Of a stretch of DNA of 21,336 nt, positions 1-8,121 are shown in pieces (the stretch's first letter is position 1; each line of letters starts with the position of its first letter). The notes under the pieces are model-generated. The model did not search any database. It was not told where the DNA came from and saw only the letters and a program-made list of their open reading frames with translations. The translations under genes and the position numbers were made by a program. The DNA is from DATIRA01 sp964553405 (GTDB lineage: Bacteria > Pseudomonadota > Gammaproteobacteria > Steroidobacterales > Steroidobacteraceae): contig CAZKLS010000041.1 in assembly GCA_964553405.1 (NCBI GenBank), forward strand, positions 1 to 21,336, read 5' to 3'.

Positions 1-230
1 TGGATCTCGCAGCCGGCCATCAGCTCGGCCTCCTCGACCGCGCGCTGGATGGACTGCACGGTCGAGTCGATGTTGACGACCACGCCCTTCTTCAGGCCGC
101 GCGACGGGTGCGAGCCGAGGCCCACGACCTCGATCTTGCCGTCGGCCGCCAGCTCGCCGACGATCGCGACCACCTTCGAGGTGCCGATGTCGAGGCCGAC
201 GATCAGGTTGCGTTCTGTCTTCCTAGCCAT
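1..230 (-). CDS. ftsA: Cell division protein FtsA, N-terminal part (cut by window edge)
   Basis: FtsA is an actin-like ATPase that tethers FtsZ to the inner membrane and helps recruit the late divisome proteins. Only the first 76 codons are in the window. They begin MARKTERNLIVGLDIGTSKV; the segment from about residue 9 to 26 (IVGLDIGTSKVVAIVGEL) is the phosphate-1 loop of the actin/Hsp70 fold, and VNIDSTVQSIQRAVEEAE follows near residue 52. The ATG at 230 overlaps the 3' end of ftsQ by 8 bases, so translation is probably coupled to ftsQ. Position after ftsQ at the end of the dcw run is the standard gammaproteobacterial order, with ftsZ expected next beyond the edge. Identification is firm; the rest of the gene cannot be judged. 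Confidence 0.95.
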   Translation of the reverse strand, partial: MARKTERNLIVGLDIGTSKVVAIVGELAADGKIEVVGLGSHPSRGLKKGVVVNIDSTVQSIQRAVEEAELMAGCEI

Positions 231-1020
231 CGGGCATCGCATCCTGTGTCGGCGCGACGGCGACGGCGGAACGGGCGTTCCAGCCGACGCTGAACCCGTT
301 CGTGTATCGCATGTCCACGTGTCTGATCTCCGCACTGCGCTTCGCAACCAGCGGGCTGGCGAGGCGTATGAATCTCTCGAGGCGTTCGTGCACGGCCTGC
401 CGGCCGAGGCGCACGATCAGTCCGTCGTCCAGGTCGAGTTCCCAGGCGCCGCGCTCGTTGAGCCGTACGCCGCTCAGCCGCAGGCCGACCTCCAGCAGGC
501 GCCCCTGCGCGTCGAGGTACAGCTGCGCGACGTTGCCCTCGCTGCCCTCCGGCCCCTCGAGCCGCGGCAGCTCGGGCGGCACGTAGCGGGCGTCGCGAAT
601 GAACAGGTCGCCCCGCGTGTTCAAGAGCCCCGCCTCGTTCCAGCGGGCCGCGGCGACCTGCTCGGTGACCTGCACGTGGATCGCGTCCGGCCACTGCCGG
701 TGCACCACCGCCCGGTCCACCCACTCCAGCGCCTCGATGCCCTCGCGAACCGCGTCGAGGTCCACCGAGGCGAGCCCACCGCCGATCGTGCGGGTGACGA
801 CCGCCTCGACCTCCGGCGGCGAGACCCGCTGGAACGGACCGTCCACGACGACCCGCCGCACGGGCCGGTCCACCGCGTAGAGCAGGCCCACCGCGAGCGC
901 TGCGCAGCCCGCGAGCACGGCCACGGTCGCGCCGATTGCGCGCCAGTCGACCTGCGCCAGCCACGCGACACCCTCGCCGCGGGGCTTGCGACGGTTGCGC
1001 CGGCTCCAGGGCAGCTTCAT
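223..1020 (-). CDS. ftsQ: Cell division protein FtsQ (divisome scaffold)
   Basis: FtsQ is a bitopic inner-membrane protein that links the early divisome to FtsB/FtsL and the septal synthase FtsW/FtsI. The 265-residue product has a short basic cytoplasmic tail (residues 1-28, rich in Arg and Lys) and one membrane helix at about 29-50. A POTRA domain follows at about 54-125, starting VVVDGPFQRVSPPEVEAVV and including the motif WPDAIHVQVTEQ. A C-terminal beta domain with the LFIRD...LP segment completes it. Length and layout match the family (E. coli FtsQ is 276 residues). The start ATG shares the ATGA overlap with the ddl stop, which decides this start over longer open frames upstream. Stop is TAG, and the end overlaps ftsA by 8 bases. 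Confidence 0.96.
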   Translation of the reverse strand: MKLPWSRRNRRKPRGEGVAWLAQVDWRAIGATVAVLAGCAALAVGLLYAVDRPVRRVVVDGPFQRVSPPEVEAVVTRTIGGGLASVDLDAVREGIEALEWVDRAVVHRQWPDAIHVQVTEQVAAARWNEAGLLNTRGDLFIRDARYVPPELPRLEGPEGSEGNVAQLYLDAQGRLLEVGLRLSGVRLNERGAWELDLDDGLIVRLGRQAVHERLERFIRLASPLVAKRSAEIRHVDMRYTNGFSVGWNARSAVAVAPTQDAMPDG

Positions 1021-1988
1021 TCCCGCCCTCCGCTCGCGCCCGGCACGCTGAGACTGGTCTCGAGCACGCGCCAGACCAGTTCGTCGAAGCCGATGCCGCG
1101 CTCGCGCGCCGCCTTCGGTACCAGTGAGTGGCTGGTCATGCCGGGCGCGGTGTTCACCTCGAGCAGCCAGGGGCGGCCGGAGCGGTCGCGCATGAAGTCC
1201 ACGCGACCCCAGCCGCGGCAGTCGAGCGCGAAGAAGGCCGCCAGCGCGAGGCTGCCGAGTTCCTGCTCCGCGGCGCCGGAGAGCCCGGGACACAGGTACT
1301 GCGTGTCCTCGGCGACGTACTTGGCGTGGTAGTCGTAGTACTCGCCGGCCGGCACGATGCGGATCGAGGGCAGCGCCTCGTTGCCGAGCACGCCGACCGT
1401 GTACTCCTCGCCCTGCACGAGCTGCTCGACCAGCAGCGACCCCTCGTAGCGCACCGCGAGCTCGACCGCGGCCGGCAGGTCGGAATCCTTGAAGCAACGG
1501 CTCACGCCGACGCTCGAGCCCTCGCAGGCGGGCTTGACGATCACGGGCAGTCCGATCTTGTGCGCGGCCGCGAGCACGTCGTCGCCGCGCTCGAGGCTCA
1601 CGTAGGCCGGCGTCGGCAGGCCGAGCGAGAGCCAGACCTGCTTGCTGCGCGTCTTGTCCATCGAGAGCGCCGAGCCGAGCACGCCGGAGCCGGTATACGG
1701 GACGCCGAACGCCTCGAGCAGGCCCTGCACGACGCCGTCCTCGCCGCCGCCGCGGTTGCCGTGCAGGATGTTGAACACGCGGTCGAAGCCCGGGCCGCCC
1801 GGCGCCGCGAGCGCGCGGGCCAGCTCGCCGATGCCGTCCACCGCGACCGCCTCGACGCCGCGCCTGAGCAGCGCCTCGAGCACGTTCCGCCCGGAATCGA
1901 GCGAGACCTCGCGCTCCGAGGACGTGCCGCCCATCAGCACCGCGACGCGGCCGAACTCGCGCGGATCGGTGACACGCGGAGCGCTCAT
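1017..1988 (-). CDS. ddlB: D-alanine--D-alanine ligase (DdlB type)
   Basis: This cytoplasmic ATP-grasp enzyme joins two D-alanines into the dipeptide that MurF adds to UDP-MurNAc-tripeptide. The 323-residue protein shows GGTSSEREVSL at about residues 20-30 (the N-terminal substrate loop of Ddl). Further on come LHGNRGGGEDGVVQGLLE, YTGSGVLGSALSMDK and the C-terminal metal/phosphate motif EVNTAPGMTSHSLVPKAA. It is close to E. coli DdlB (306 residues). Both ends are ATGA overlaps, with murC upstream and ftsQ downstream. The dcw position favours the name ddlB over ddlA. No murB lies between murC and ddl, unlike some gammaproteobacteria, so murB must be elsewhere in the genome. Confidence 0.96.
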   Translation of the reverse strand: MSAPRVTDPREFGRVAVLMGGTSSEREVSLDSGRNVLEALLRRGVEAVAVDGIGELARALAAPGGPGFDRVFNILHGNRGGGEDGVVQGLLEAFGVPYTGSGVLGSALSMDKTRSKQVWLSLGLPTPAYVSLERGDDVLAAAHKIGLPVIVKPACEGSSVGVSRCFKDSDLPAAVELAVRYEGSLLVEQLVQGEEYTVGVLGNEALPSIRIVPAGEYYDYHAKYVAEDTQYLCPGLSGAAEQELGSLALAAFFALDCRGWGRVDFMRDRSGRPWLLEVNTAPGMTSHSLVPKAARERGIGFDELVWRVLETSLSVPGASGGRE

Positions 1989-3418
1989 CGCTGCTCTCCT
2001 CCGGGGCTGACCCCGGCCGCGGCGGGCAGCGCGGTGACCAGTTCCTGGGCGACCGCGCCGATGTTGCCCGCGCCCATCGTCAGCACCAGGTCGCCGTCGC
2101 GGACCAGCTCCGCGAGCACGGCCGGAAGCTCCTCCATGCCGGACAGCAGCACCGGCTCCACGCGGCCGCGCGAGCGCACCGCACGGCAGAGCGCCTTCGC
2201 GTCGGCGCCGGCGATCGGCGCCTCGCCGGCCGGATAGACCTCGGAGACGACCAGCACGTCGGCGTCGGAGAGCACCCGCGCGAAGTCGTCGAGCAGGTCG
2301 CGGGTGCGTGTGTAGCGGTGCGGCTGGAAAACCAGCACGACGCGCCGGTCCGGCCAGCCCTGGCGCACCGCGTCGAGCGTCGCGGCGACCTCGGTGGGGT
2401 GATGACCGTAGTCGTCGACCAGCGTCACGCTGCCGGACGCGACGCGGATCTCGCCGAGCGTCTGCAGGCGGCGGTCGATGCCCTGGAAACCCTCGAGCGC
2501 ACGCTGGATCGCGGCGTCGGACACCTCGAGCTCGGTGCCCACCGCGATGGCGGCGAGCGCGTTCAGCACGTTGTGCCGGCCGGGCAGGCTCAGCATCACC
2601 GGCAGCGGCGCATCCACGCCCGGGCGGACCACGTCGAAGCGCGTGCCGCCCGGTCCACGCTCGAGATTCACCGCACGCACGTCGGCGGGCTGCTCGATGC
2701 CGTAGGTCACGTACGGGCGGGCGATCCGCGGCAGCAGGCTCGCCGCGGCGGGGTCGTCGCTGCAGACGACCGCCAGCCCGTAGAAGGGCAGGTTGTGCAG
2801 GAACTCGACGAAGCTCGACTTCAGGTGCTCGAAGTCGCCGCCGTGCGTGCCGAGATGGTCCGCGTCCACGTTGGTGACGATCGCGATCATCGGCTGCAGG
2901 TGCATGAACGAGGCGTCGCTCTCGTCGGCCTCGGCGACCAGGTAGCGGCCCGCGCCGAGCCGCGCATGCGACGCGGCGCTCTTCAGCCGGCCACCGATCA
3001 CGAAGGTCGGATCCGCACCGCCCTCGGCCAGCACGCTCGCGACCAGGCTGGTCGTCGTCGTCTTGCCGTGCGTGCCGGCCACCGCGATCGAGTAGCGGAA
3101 CCGCATCAGCTCGCCGAGCATCTCCGCGCGCTGCACGACGGGCACGCGCTCGGCCACCGCCTGGGCGAGCTCCGGGTTCGCCGGGTCGATCGCGCTCGAG
3201 ACCACGACGACGTCGGCGCCGGCGACGTTCTCCGCGCGATGTCCGATCATCACGCGCGCGCCCAGCGACTCGAGGTGACGGGTCGTGGCGCTCGCCTTGA
3301 TGTCCGAGCCCTGCACCGCATAGCCGAGGTTCAGCAGCACCTCGGCGATGCCGCTCATCCCGGTACCGCCGATGCCGACGAAGTGGATCGTGTGGATGCG
3401 GCGCATGCGGTCGCTCAT
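1985..3418 (-). CDS. murC: UDP-N-acetylmuramate--L-alanine ligase MurC
   Basis: MurC performs the first amino-acid addition of the peptidoglycan stem, ligating L-Ala to UDP-MurNAc with ATP in the cytoplasm. The 477-residue product opens with the UDP-binding Rossmann motif FVGIGGTGMSGIAEVL (about residues 13-28). It carries the Mur ligase P-loop GTHGKTTT at 115-122, EADESDASFMHLQP in the centre, and the C-terminal DDYGHHPTEVAATLDA motif typical of MurC. Length is within the family range (E. coli 491). The frame stays open far upstream across murG, but the ATGA overlap with the murG stop and the N-terminal motif position fix the start at 3418. Confidence 0.97.
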   Translation of the reverse strand: MSDRMRRIHTIHFVGIGGTGMSGIAEVLLNLGYAVQGSDIKASATTRHLESLGARVMIGHRAENVAGADVVVVSSAIDPANPELAQAVAERVPVVQRAEMLGELMRFRYSIAVAGTHGKTTTTSLVASVLAEGGADPTFVIGGRLKSAASHARLGAGRYLVAEADESDASFMHLQPMIAIVTNVDADHLGTHGGDFEHLKSSFVEFLHNLPFYGLAVVCSDDPAAASLLPRIARPYVTYGIEQPADVRAVNLERGPGGTRFDVVRPGVDAPLPVMLSLPGRHNVLNALAAIAVGTELEVSDAAIQRALEGFQGIDRRLQTLGEIRVASGSVTLVDDYGHHPTEVAATLDAVRQGWPDRRVVLVFQPHRYTRTRDLLDDFARVLSDADVLVVSEVYPAGEAPIAGADAKALCRAVRSRGRVEPVLLSGMEELPAVLAELVRDGDLVLTMGAGNIGAVAQELVTALPAAAGVSPGGEQR

Positions 3419-4506
3419 GCGGCGGCTCCGGCCGCGGCGACGCAGGCGTCGGCCAGCCGCTCGTCGGCGTCGGTGATCGCGGTGCCCCGCGCGGCCTCGG
3501 CCATCTCGAGCAGCCTCGGGCGGCCCGCCTCGAGTAGCCCGCGCAGCAGCGCGGCCAGCGACACCGGCGTCAGCCGGCTCTCGGGCAGCAGCAGCGCCGC
3601 GCCGACCGAGACCACGTACTCGGCGTTGCGGGTCTGGTGGTCGTCCACCGCGGCCGGGAACGGCACGAGTATCGCCGGGACCCCGGCCGCGCCGAGCTCG
3701 GCGACCGTCAGCGCACCGGCGCGGCAGACCGCGAGGTCGCACCAGGCATACGCGCTCGCCATGTCGTCGATGAACGGGCGGACGTCCGCCTGCAGACCCC
3801 GGCTCTGGTAGCCACGCGACGTGTCGGCGTGGCCGCGCTCGCCGGTCTGGTGGATCACCTCGGGCCGCAGTTCCGCCGGCAGCTCGGCGAGCGCCGCCGG
3901 CAGCACCGCGTTGAGGCGCGCCGCGCCCTGGCTGCCGCCGAACACGAGCAGCCGCACCTTGCCCTGGCGGCCGGCGTAGCGCCGCGCGGGCGGCGCGACC
4001 GCGACGATCTCGGGGCGCACCGGGTTGCCGACGCGCTCGGCCGCGACGCGCGGACCGAAGCTGCCCGGGAATCCCTCGAGCACCCGGTCCGCGAGCCGCG
4101 CGAGCAAGCGGTTGGTCATCCCGGCGACGGCGTTCTGCTCGTGCACGACCAGCGGCCTGCGAAGCAGCCAGGCCGCGAGTCCGCCCGGCCCGGATGCGAA
4201 GCCGCCGGCGCCGAGCACGACGGCCGGGTCGTGCCTGCGCAGCGCCCGCAGCGCCTGCATCACGGCCGCCGCGAGCCGGAACGGCGCCGCGAGCAGCGTC
4301 GCGAGTCCCTTGCCGCGCACGCCGCCGACGTTCAACCATTCGACCGGGATGCCCTCGGCCGGCACCAGGCGCGCCTCGATGCCGCGCTTCGTCCCCAGCC
4401 AGACGATCTCGAAGCCGCGGCGTCGCAGCACGCGCGCCGTGGCGAGCGCCGGGAAGACGTGTCCGCCGGTGCCGCCGGCCATGATCATTGCAACCCGGCC
4501 GCTCAT
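3415..4506 (-). CDS. murG: UDP-GlcNAc--undecaprenyl-PP-MurNAc-pentapeptide GlcNAc transferase MurG
   Basis: MurG converts lipid I to lipid II on the cytoplasmic face of the inner membrane, using UDP-GlcNAc. The 363-residue GT-B enzyme has the glycine-rich lipid I loop GGTGGHVFPA at residues 11-20, the conserved VVHEQNAVAGMTNRLLA segment around residue 120-140, and the second glycine loop FGGSQGAARLN near 190. The UDP-GlcNAc-side segment FPAAVDDHQTRNAEY lies near 270. Length matches E. coli MurG (355). It is joined to ftsW upstream and murC downstream by ATGA overlaps. Nothing in it is unusual for the family. Confidence 0.97.
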   Translation of the reverse strand: MSGRVAMIMAGGTGGHVFPALATARVLRRRGFEIVWLGTKRGIEARLVPAEGIPVEWLNVGGVRGKGLATLLAAPFRLAAAVMQALRALRRHDPAVVLGAGGFASGPGGLAAWLLRRPLVVHEQNAVAGMTNRLLARLADRVLEGFPGSFGPRVAAERVGNPVRPEIVAVAPPARRYAGRQGKVRLLVFGGSQGAARLNAVLPAALAELPAELRPEVIHQTGERGHADTSRGYQSRGLQADVRPFIDDMASAYAWCDLAVCRAGALTVAELGAAGVPAILVPFPAAVDDHQTRNAEYVVSVGAALLLPESRLTPVSLAALLRGLLEAGRPRLLEMAEAARGTAITDADERLADACVAAAGAAA

Positions 4507-5690
4507 CGCCGGCGTACCTCGCGCGCGATCGCCGAGCGTCCGGAGAGGCGCACCTCGTGGCCGATCCGAAGCAGTACGCCCAGCCAGCCGAGCGTGACCA
4601 GCATGCTGCTGCCGCCGTAGCTCACGAGCGGCAGCGTCAGGCCCTTGGTGGGCAGCAGCCCGGTCGCGACGCCGATGTTGACGAACGACTGCAGTCCCAG
4701 CCAGACGCCGATCGCCGCGGCCAGGTAGGACTGGAACGGCATCTCGGCCCGCCAGGCCTCGCGGGACAGCGCGAGCGCGCGGCCGACCAGCAGCGCGAAC
4801 AGCGCCACGACGACGAACACGCCGACGAAGCCGAACTCCTCCGCGAGCACCGCGAAGACGAAGTCCGTGTGCGCCTCGGGCAGGTAGAAGAGCTTCTGCA
4901 CGCTCGAGCCCAGCCCGACGCCGAACCACTCGCCGCGTCCGATCGCGATCAGCGACTGCACGAGCTGGAAGCCGCTGTCGAACGGGTCGCCCCAGGGATC
5001 GCGGAACGCGGTGAGCCTGCGCAGCCGGTACGGCGAGGTGACGGCCAGCGCGCCCAGCGCGGCGATGCCGAGCACCACCGGCGCGAGCAGGTGGTGCAGC
5101 CTGGCGCCGGCGAGGAACAGCACGATCAGGCCCGTCGCGACCAGCACCGTCGCGGCACCGAAGTCCGGCTCCGCGAGCAGCAGCACCGCGGCTGCGCCGA
5201 GCACGGCGACCGGCTTCATGAAGCCGACGAAGTCGCTGCGCAGGTCGTCGGCCTTGCGCACCGCATAGCTCGCCACGTAGGTCAGCAGCATCACCCGGGT
5301 GAGCTCGGAGACCTGGAAGTTCATGAAGCCGAACCGTATCCAGCGGCGGCTGCCGTTCACCTCGTAGCCGATGCCGGGAATCAGCACCAGCACCAGCAGC
5401 ACGAACGCGCCGCCGAGCAGGAGCATCGCGTGCCGCTCCCAGATCCGGGTCGGCACCAGGAGTCCCACCAGCGCGCCCAGGAGCCCGATGCCGACGAAGA
5501 TGAGCTGGCGCTTGAACAGCAGGAACGGCTGGCCCGCGTCGTGGTCCGAGATGCCGATCGACGCCGAGGCGACCATCACGAGACCGATCAGCAGCAGGGC
5601 GGCCACCGGCCCGACCACCCAGGGGTCGAGCTGGAAGCGGCCCGGGCGGCCGGTCGAGCGTGCGAAGACCGCGGCGGCGCTGGTGCTCAT
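4503..5690 (-). CDS. ftsW: Septal peptidoglycan glycosyltransferase FtsW
   Basis: FtsW is a SEDS-family polytopic membrane protein that polymerises lipid II at the septum together with FtsI. The 395-residue product has a cytoplasmic N-terminal tail and then about ten hydrophobic segments. SEDS signatures are visible: the FLLFKRQLIFVGIGL region, NGSRRWIRFGFMNFQVSEL near residues 110-130, LPEAHTDFVFAVLAEEFGFV in the large loop region, and LPTKGLTLPLVSYGGSSML near the C-terminus. Its place between murD and murG marks it as FtsW rather than RodA. Start at 5690 is set by the ATGA overlap with the murD stop. Confidence 0.97.
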   Translation of the reverse strand: MSTSAAAVFARSTGRPGRFQLDPWVVGPVAALLLIGLVMVASASIGISDHDAGQPFLLFKRQLIFVGIGLLGALVGLLVPTRIWERHAMLLLGGAFVLLVLVLIPGIGYEVNGSRRWIRFGFMNFQVSELTRVMLLTYVASYAVRKADDLRSDFVGFMKPVAVLGAAAVLLLAEPDFGAATVLVATGLIVLFLAGARLHHLLAPVVLGIAALGALAVTSPYRLRRLTAFRDPWGDPFDSGFQLVQSLIAIGRGEWFGVGLGSSVQKLFYLPEAHTDFVFAVLAEEFGFVGVFVVVALFALLVGRALALSREAWRAEMPFQSYLAAAIGVWLGLQSFVNIGVATGLLPTKGLTLPLVSYGGSSMLVTLGWLGVLLRIGHEVRLSGRSAIAREVRRR

Positions 5691-7042
5691 CGTGCGAGGC
5701 CCCTGACCGCGGCGGCAAACTGGTCGCCCCGCTCGGTGTAGTCGCGATACATGTCCAGGCTCGCGCAGGCCGGCGACAGCAGCACCGTGTCGCCGGGCTC
5801 GGCCGCATCGCGCGCCGCGGCAACCGCCTCGCGCATGTCCGTCGCGCCGCGCGTCGCGCAGGCGCCTTCGAGCGCCTCGGCCAGCCGCGGCGCATCGCGG
5901 CCGATCAGCACGGCCAGCCGGACCTTGCCGCGGCAGGCCTCGCGCAGCTCCGAGAAGTCCTGTCCCTTGCCGTCGCCGCCGGCGATCAGCACCAGCGGAC
6001 CGGGCATGCCGGCGACCGCGGCCACCGTCGCGCCGACGTTGGTGCCCTTCGAATCGTTGACGAAGCTGACGCCGCCGATCTCCGCGACCCATTGCGATCG
6101 ATGCGGCAGGCCGGCGAACCCGGCCAGCACGGTGAGCGCAGGCGCACGCGGCAGCCCGAGCGCCTCGCCCATCGCGAGCGCGGCCATCGCGTTGGCGGCG
6201 TTGTGCAGGCCCTTGAGCCGCATCGCGGTGAGCGGCAGCAGCGGCTCGCCGCGGCGCGTAATCGTCGGCTCGGGGTCCTGCGCGAGCCAGTAGTCGGCGC
6301 CCGGATCGCGCAGGCTGAAGCTGATCAGCCGCTGTGCGTCGCGCGGCATGGCGCTCACCAGCGCATCGTCGGCATTGACCACTGCGACCTCGGCGCGGTC
6401 GTAGATCCGCGCCTTGGTGGCCGCGTAGTCGGCCAGCGACGCATAGCGGTCCATGTGGTCCGCGGTCACGTTCGTCACGACGGCCGCGGCCGGCGCGAGC
6501 GAGTGCGTGGTCTCGAGCTGGAAACTCGAGAGCTCGAGCACGTAGAGGTCCGGCAGCGGCGCATCGAGCAGGTCCAGTGCCGGCCGGCCGAGGTTTCCGC
6601 CGGCGAGCGCGCTGCGCCCGGCCGCGATTGCGAACTCGGCGACCAGCGTCGTGACCGTGCTCTTGCCGTTGGTGCCGGTCACGGCGGCGACCGGGGCGCG
6701 CACCTCGCGCGCGAACAGCTCCACGTCACCAGCCACCGGCAGGCCGCGCGCGAGCGCCTGCTGCACGATCGGCTCGCCGAGCGAGAGTCCCGGCGAGATC
6801 ACCACCTGCGCGACGTCGTCGAGCAGCGATGCATCGAAGGGGCCGCAGCGCAGCTCGACGTCGGGCAGCAGGCTCCGCAACTCCGCGGCCGCGGGCGGCT
6901 CGGCGCGCGAATCCGCCACGCGCAGCGCGAATCCGCTGCGGCGCAGGTACCGCGCCGCGGACAGGCCGGTACGGCCGAGACCGAGTACCAGCGCCCGGCT
7001 GCCGGGCGCAATCGCGTCGAAGGCTGCGGGGTGGGTGCTCAT
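5687..7042 (-). CDS. murD: UDP-MurNAc-L-alanine--D-glutamate ligase MurD
   Basis: MurD adds D-glutamate to UDP-MurNAc-L-Ala. The 451-residue protein has the N-terminal UDP-substrate motif LVLGLGRTGLSAARYL at about residues 18-33, the Mur ligase P-loop GTNGKST at 123-129, the family segment LELSSFQLETT, HNAANAMAALAMGEALGL at the start of domain 3 context, and NDSKGTNVGAT followed by GGDGKGQDFSEL, both typical of MurD. Length is close to E. coli MurD (438). It is coupled by ATGA overlaps to mraY upstream and ftsW downstream. A long in-frame extension upstream exists only because GC-rich DNA has few stops. Confidence 0.97.
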   Translation of the reverse strand: MSTHPAAFDAIAPGSRALVLGLGRTGLSAARYLRRSGFALRVADSRAEPPAAAELRSLLPDVELRCGPFDASLLDDVAQVVISPGLSLGEPIVQQALARGLPVAGDVELFAREVRAPVAAVTGTNGKSTVTTLVAEFAIAAGRSALAGGNLGRPALDLLDAPLPDLYVLELSSFQLETTHSLAPAAAVVTNVTADHMDRYASLADYAATKARIYDRAEVAVVNADDALVSAMPRDAQRLISFSLRDPGADYWLAQDPEPTITRRGEPLLPLTAMRLKGLHNAANAMAALAMGEALGLPRAPALTVLAGFAGLPHRSQWVAEIGGVSFVNDSKGTNVGATVAAVAGMPGPLVLIAGGDGKGQDFSELREACRGKVRLAVLIGRDAPRLAEALEGACATRGATDMREAVAAARDAAEPGDTVLLSPACASLDMYRDYTERGDQFAAAVRGLAR

Positions 7043-8121
7043 CTGAGTTTCAGCGTCGCGAGCCCGACCAGCACCAGGATCACCGTGATGATCCAGAAGC
7101 GGACGATCACCTTGGGCTCGGCCCAGCCCTTCAGCTCGTAGTGGTGGTGGATCGGGGCCATCCTGAAGATCCGCTTGCCGCGGAGCTTGAACGAGCCCAC
7201 CTGCAGGATGACCGAGACGGTCTCCATCACGAACACGCCGCCCATGATGAACAGCACGATTTCCTGGCGGACGATCACGGCGATCACGCCGAGCGCGGCG
7301 CCGAGCGCCAGCGCGCCGATGTCGCCCATGAACACCTGCGCGGGATAGGTGTTGAACCACAGGAAGCCGAGCCCGGCGCCGACGATGCCGGCGCAGATCA
7401 CCAGCACCTCGCCGGAGCCGGCGATGTAGGGAATGCCGAGGTAGTTCGCGAACACGACGTTGCCGGAGGCGTAGGCGAACACGCCGAGCGCCCCGGCGAC
7501 CAGCACCGCAGGCATGATCGCGAGCCCGTCGAGCCCGTCGGTCAGGTTGACCGCGTTGCTCGAGCCGACGATCACGAAGTAGGCGAGCACGATGAAGAAC
7601 GGCCCCAGCGGAATCACGAAGTCCTTGAAGAAGGGCACGTACAGCGTCGTCTCGGCCGGCGAGCGCGCCAGCACGTAGATCGCGATCGCGGCGCCGAGGC
7701 CGGCGACCGACTGCCAGAAGTACTTGTAGCGGGCGATCAGGCCGCGCGAGTCGCCGACCACGAGCTTCAGGTAGTCGTCCCAGAAGCCGATCAGCCCGAA
7801 CGCAACGGTCACGCCCAGCACGATCCAGACGAAGCGGTTGGCGAGGTCGGCCCAGAGCAGCGTCGCCGCGACGATCGCGACCAGGATCAGCGCGCCGCCC
7901 ATCGTCGGCGTGCCGGCCTTCGACAGGTGCGTCTGCGGCCCGTCGCTGCGCACCCGCTGCCCGACCTGGTGCTCGGCGAGCTTGCGGATCATCGGCGGAC
8001 CGACGATGAACGACAGCACCAGCGCGGTCAGCGCCGCGAGGATCGCGCGCAGCGTCAGGTAGCTGAAGGCATTGAAGCCCGAGTAGTACTGGGTCAGCCA
8101 TTCGGCGAGGTAGCGCAGCAT
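7039..8121 (-). CDS. mraY: Phospho-MurNAc-pentapeptide translocase MraY
   Basis: MraY transfers phospho-MurNAc-pentapeptide from UDP to undecaprenyl phosphate, forming lipid I in the inner membrane. The product is exactly 360 residues, as in E. coli, with about ten membrane helices. Catalytic features are in place: the aspartate pair in GFWDDYLKL at residues 115-116, NLTDGLDGLAIMPA in the central loop, FMGDIGALALGAALG, and the triple histidine of APIHHHYELKGW at about 325-327. Its start codon directly follows the murF stop with no spacing (TGA then ATG), which suggests coupling. The end overlaps murD by ATGA. Confidence 0.98.
   Translation of the reverse strand: MLRYLAEWLTQYYSGFNAFSYLTLRAILAALTALVLSFIVGPPMIRKLAEHQVGQRVRSDGPQTHLSKAGTPTMGGALILVAIVAATLLWADLANRFVWIVLGVTVAFGLIGFWDDYLKLVVGDSRGLIARYKYFWQSVAGLGAAIAIYVLARSPAETTLYVPFFKDFVIPLGPFFIVLAYFVIVGSSNAVNLTDGLDGLAIMPAVLVAGALGVFAYASGNVVFANYLGIPYIAGSGEVLVICAGIVGAGLGFLWFNTYPAQVFMGDIGALALGAALGVIAVIVRQEIVLFIMGGVFVMETVSVILQVGSFKLRGKRIFRMAPIHHHYELKGWAEPKVIVRFWIITVILVLVGLATLKLR

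Noticed and set aside
1017..3418. Possible murB between murC and ddl, as in some gammaproteobacteria.
   Set aside because: murC and ddl overlap by ATGA, so there is no room; murB must be elsewhere.
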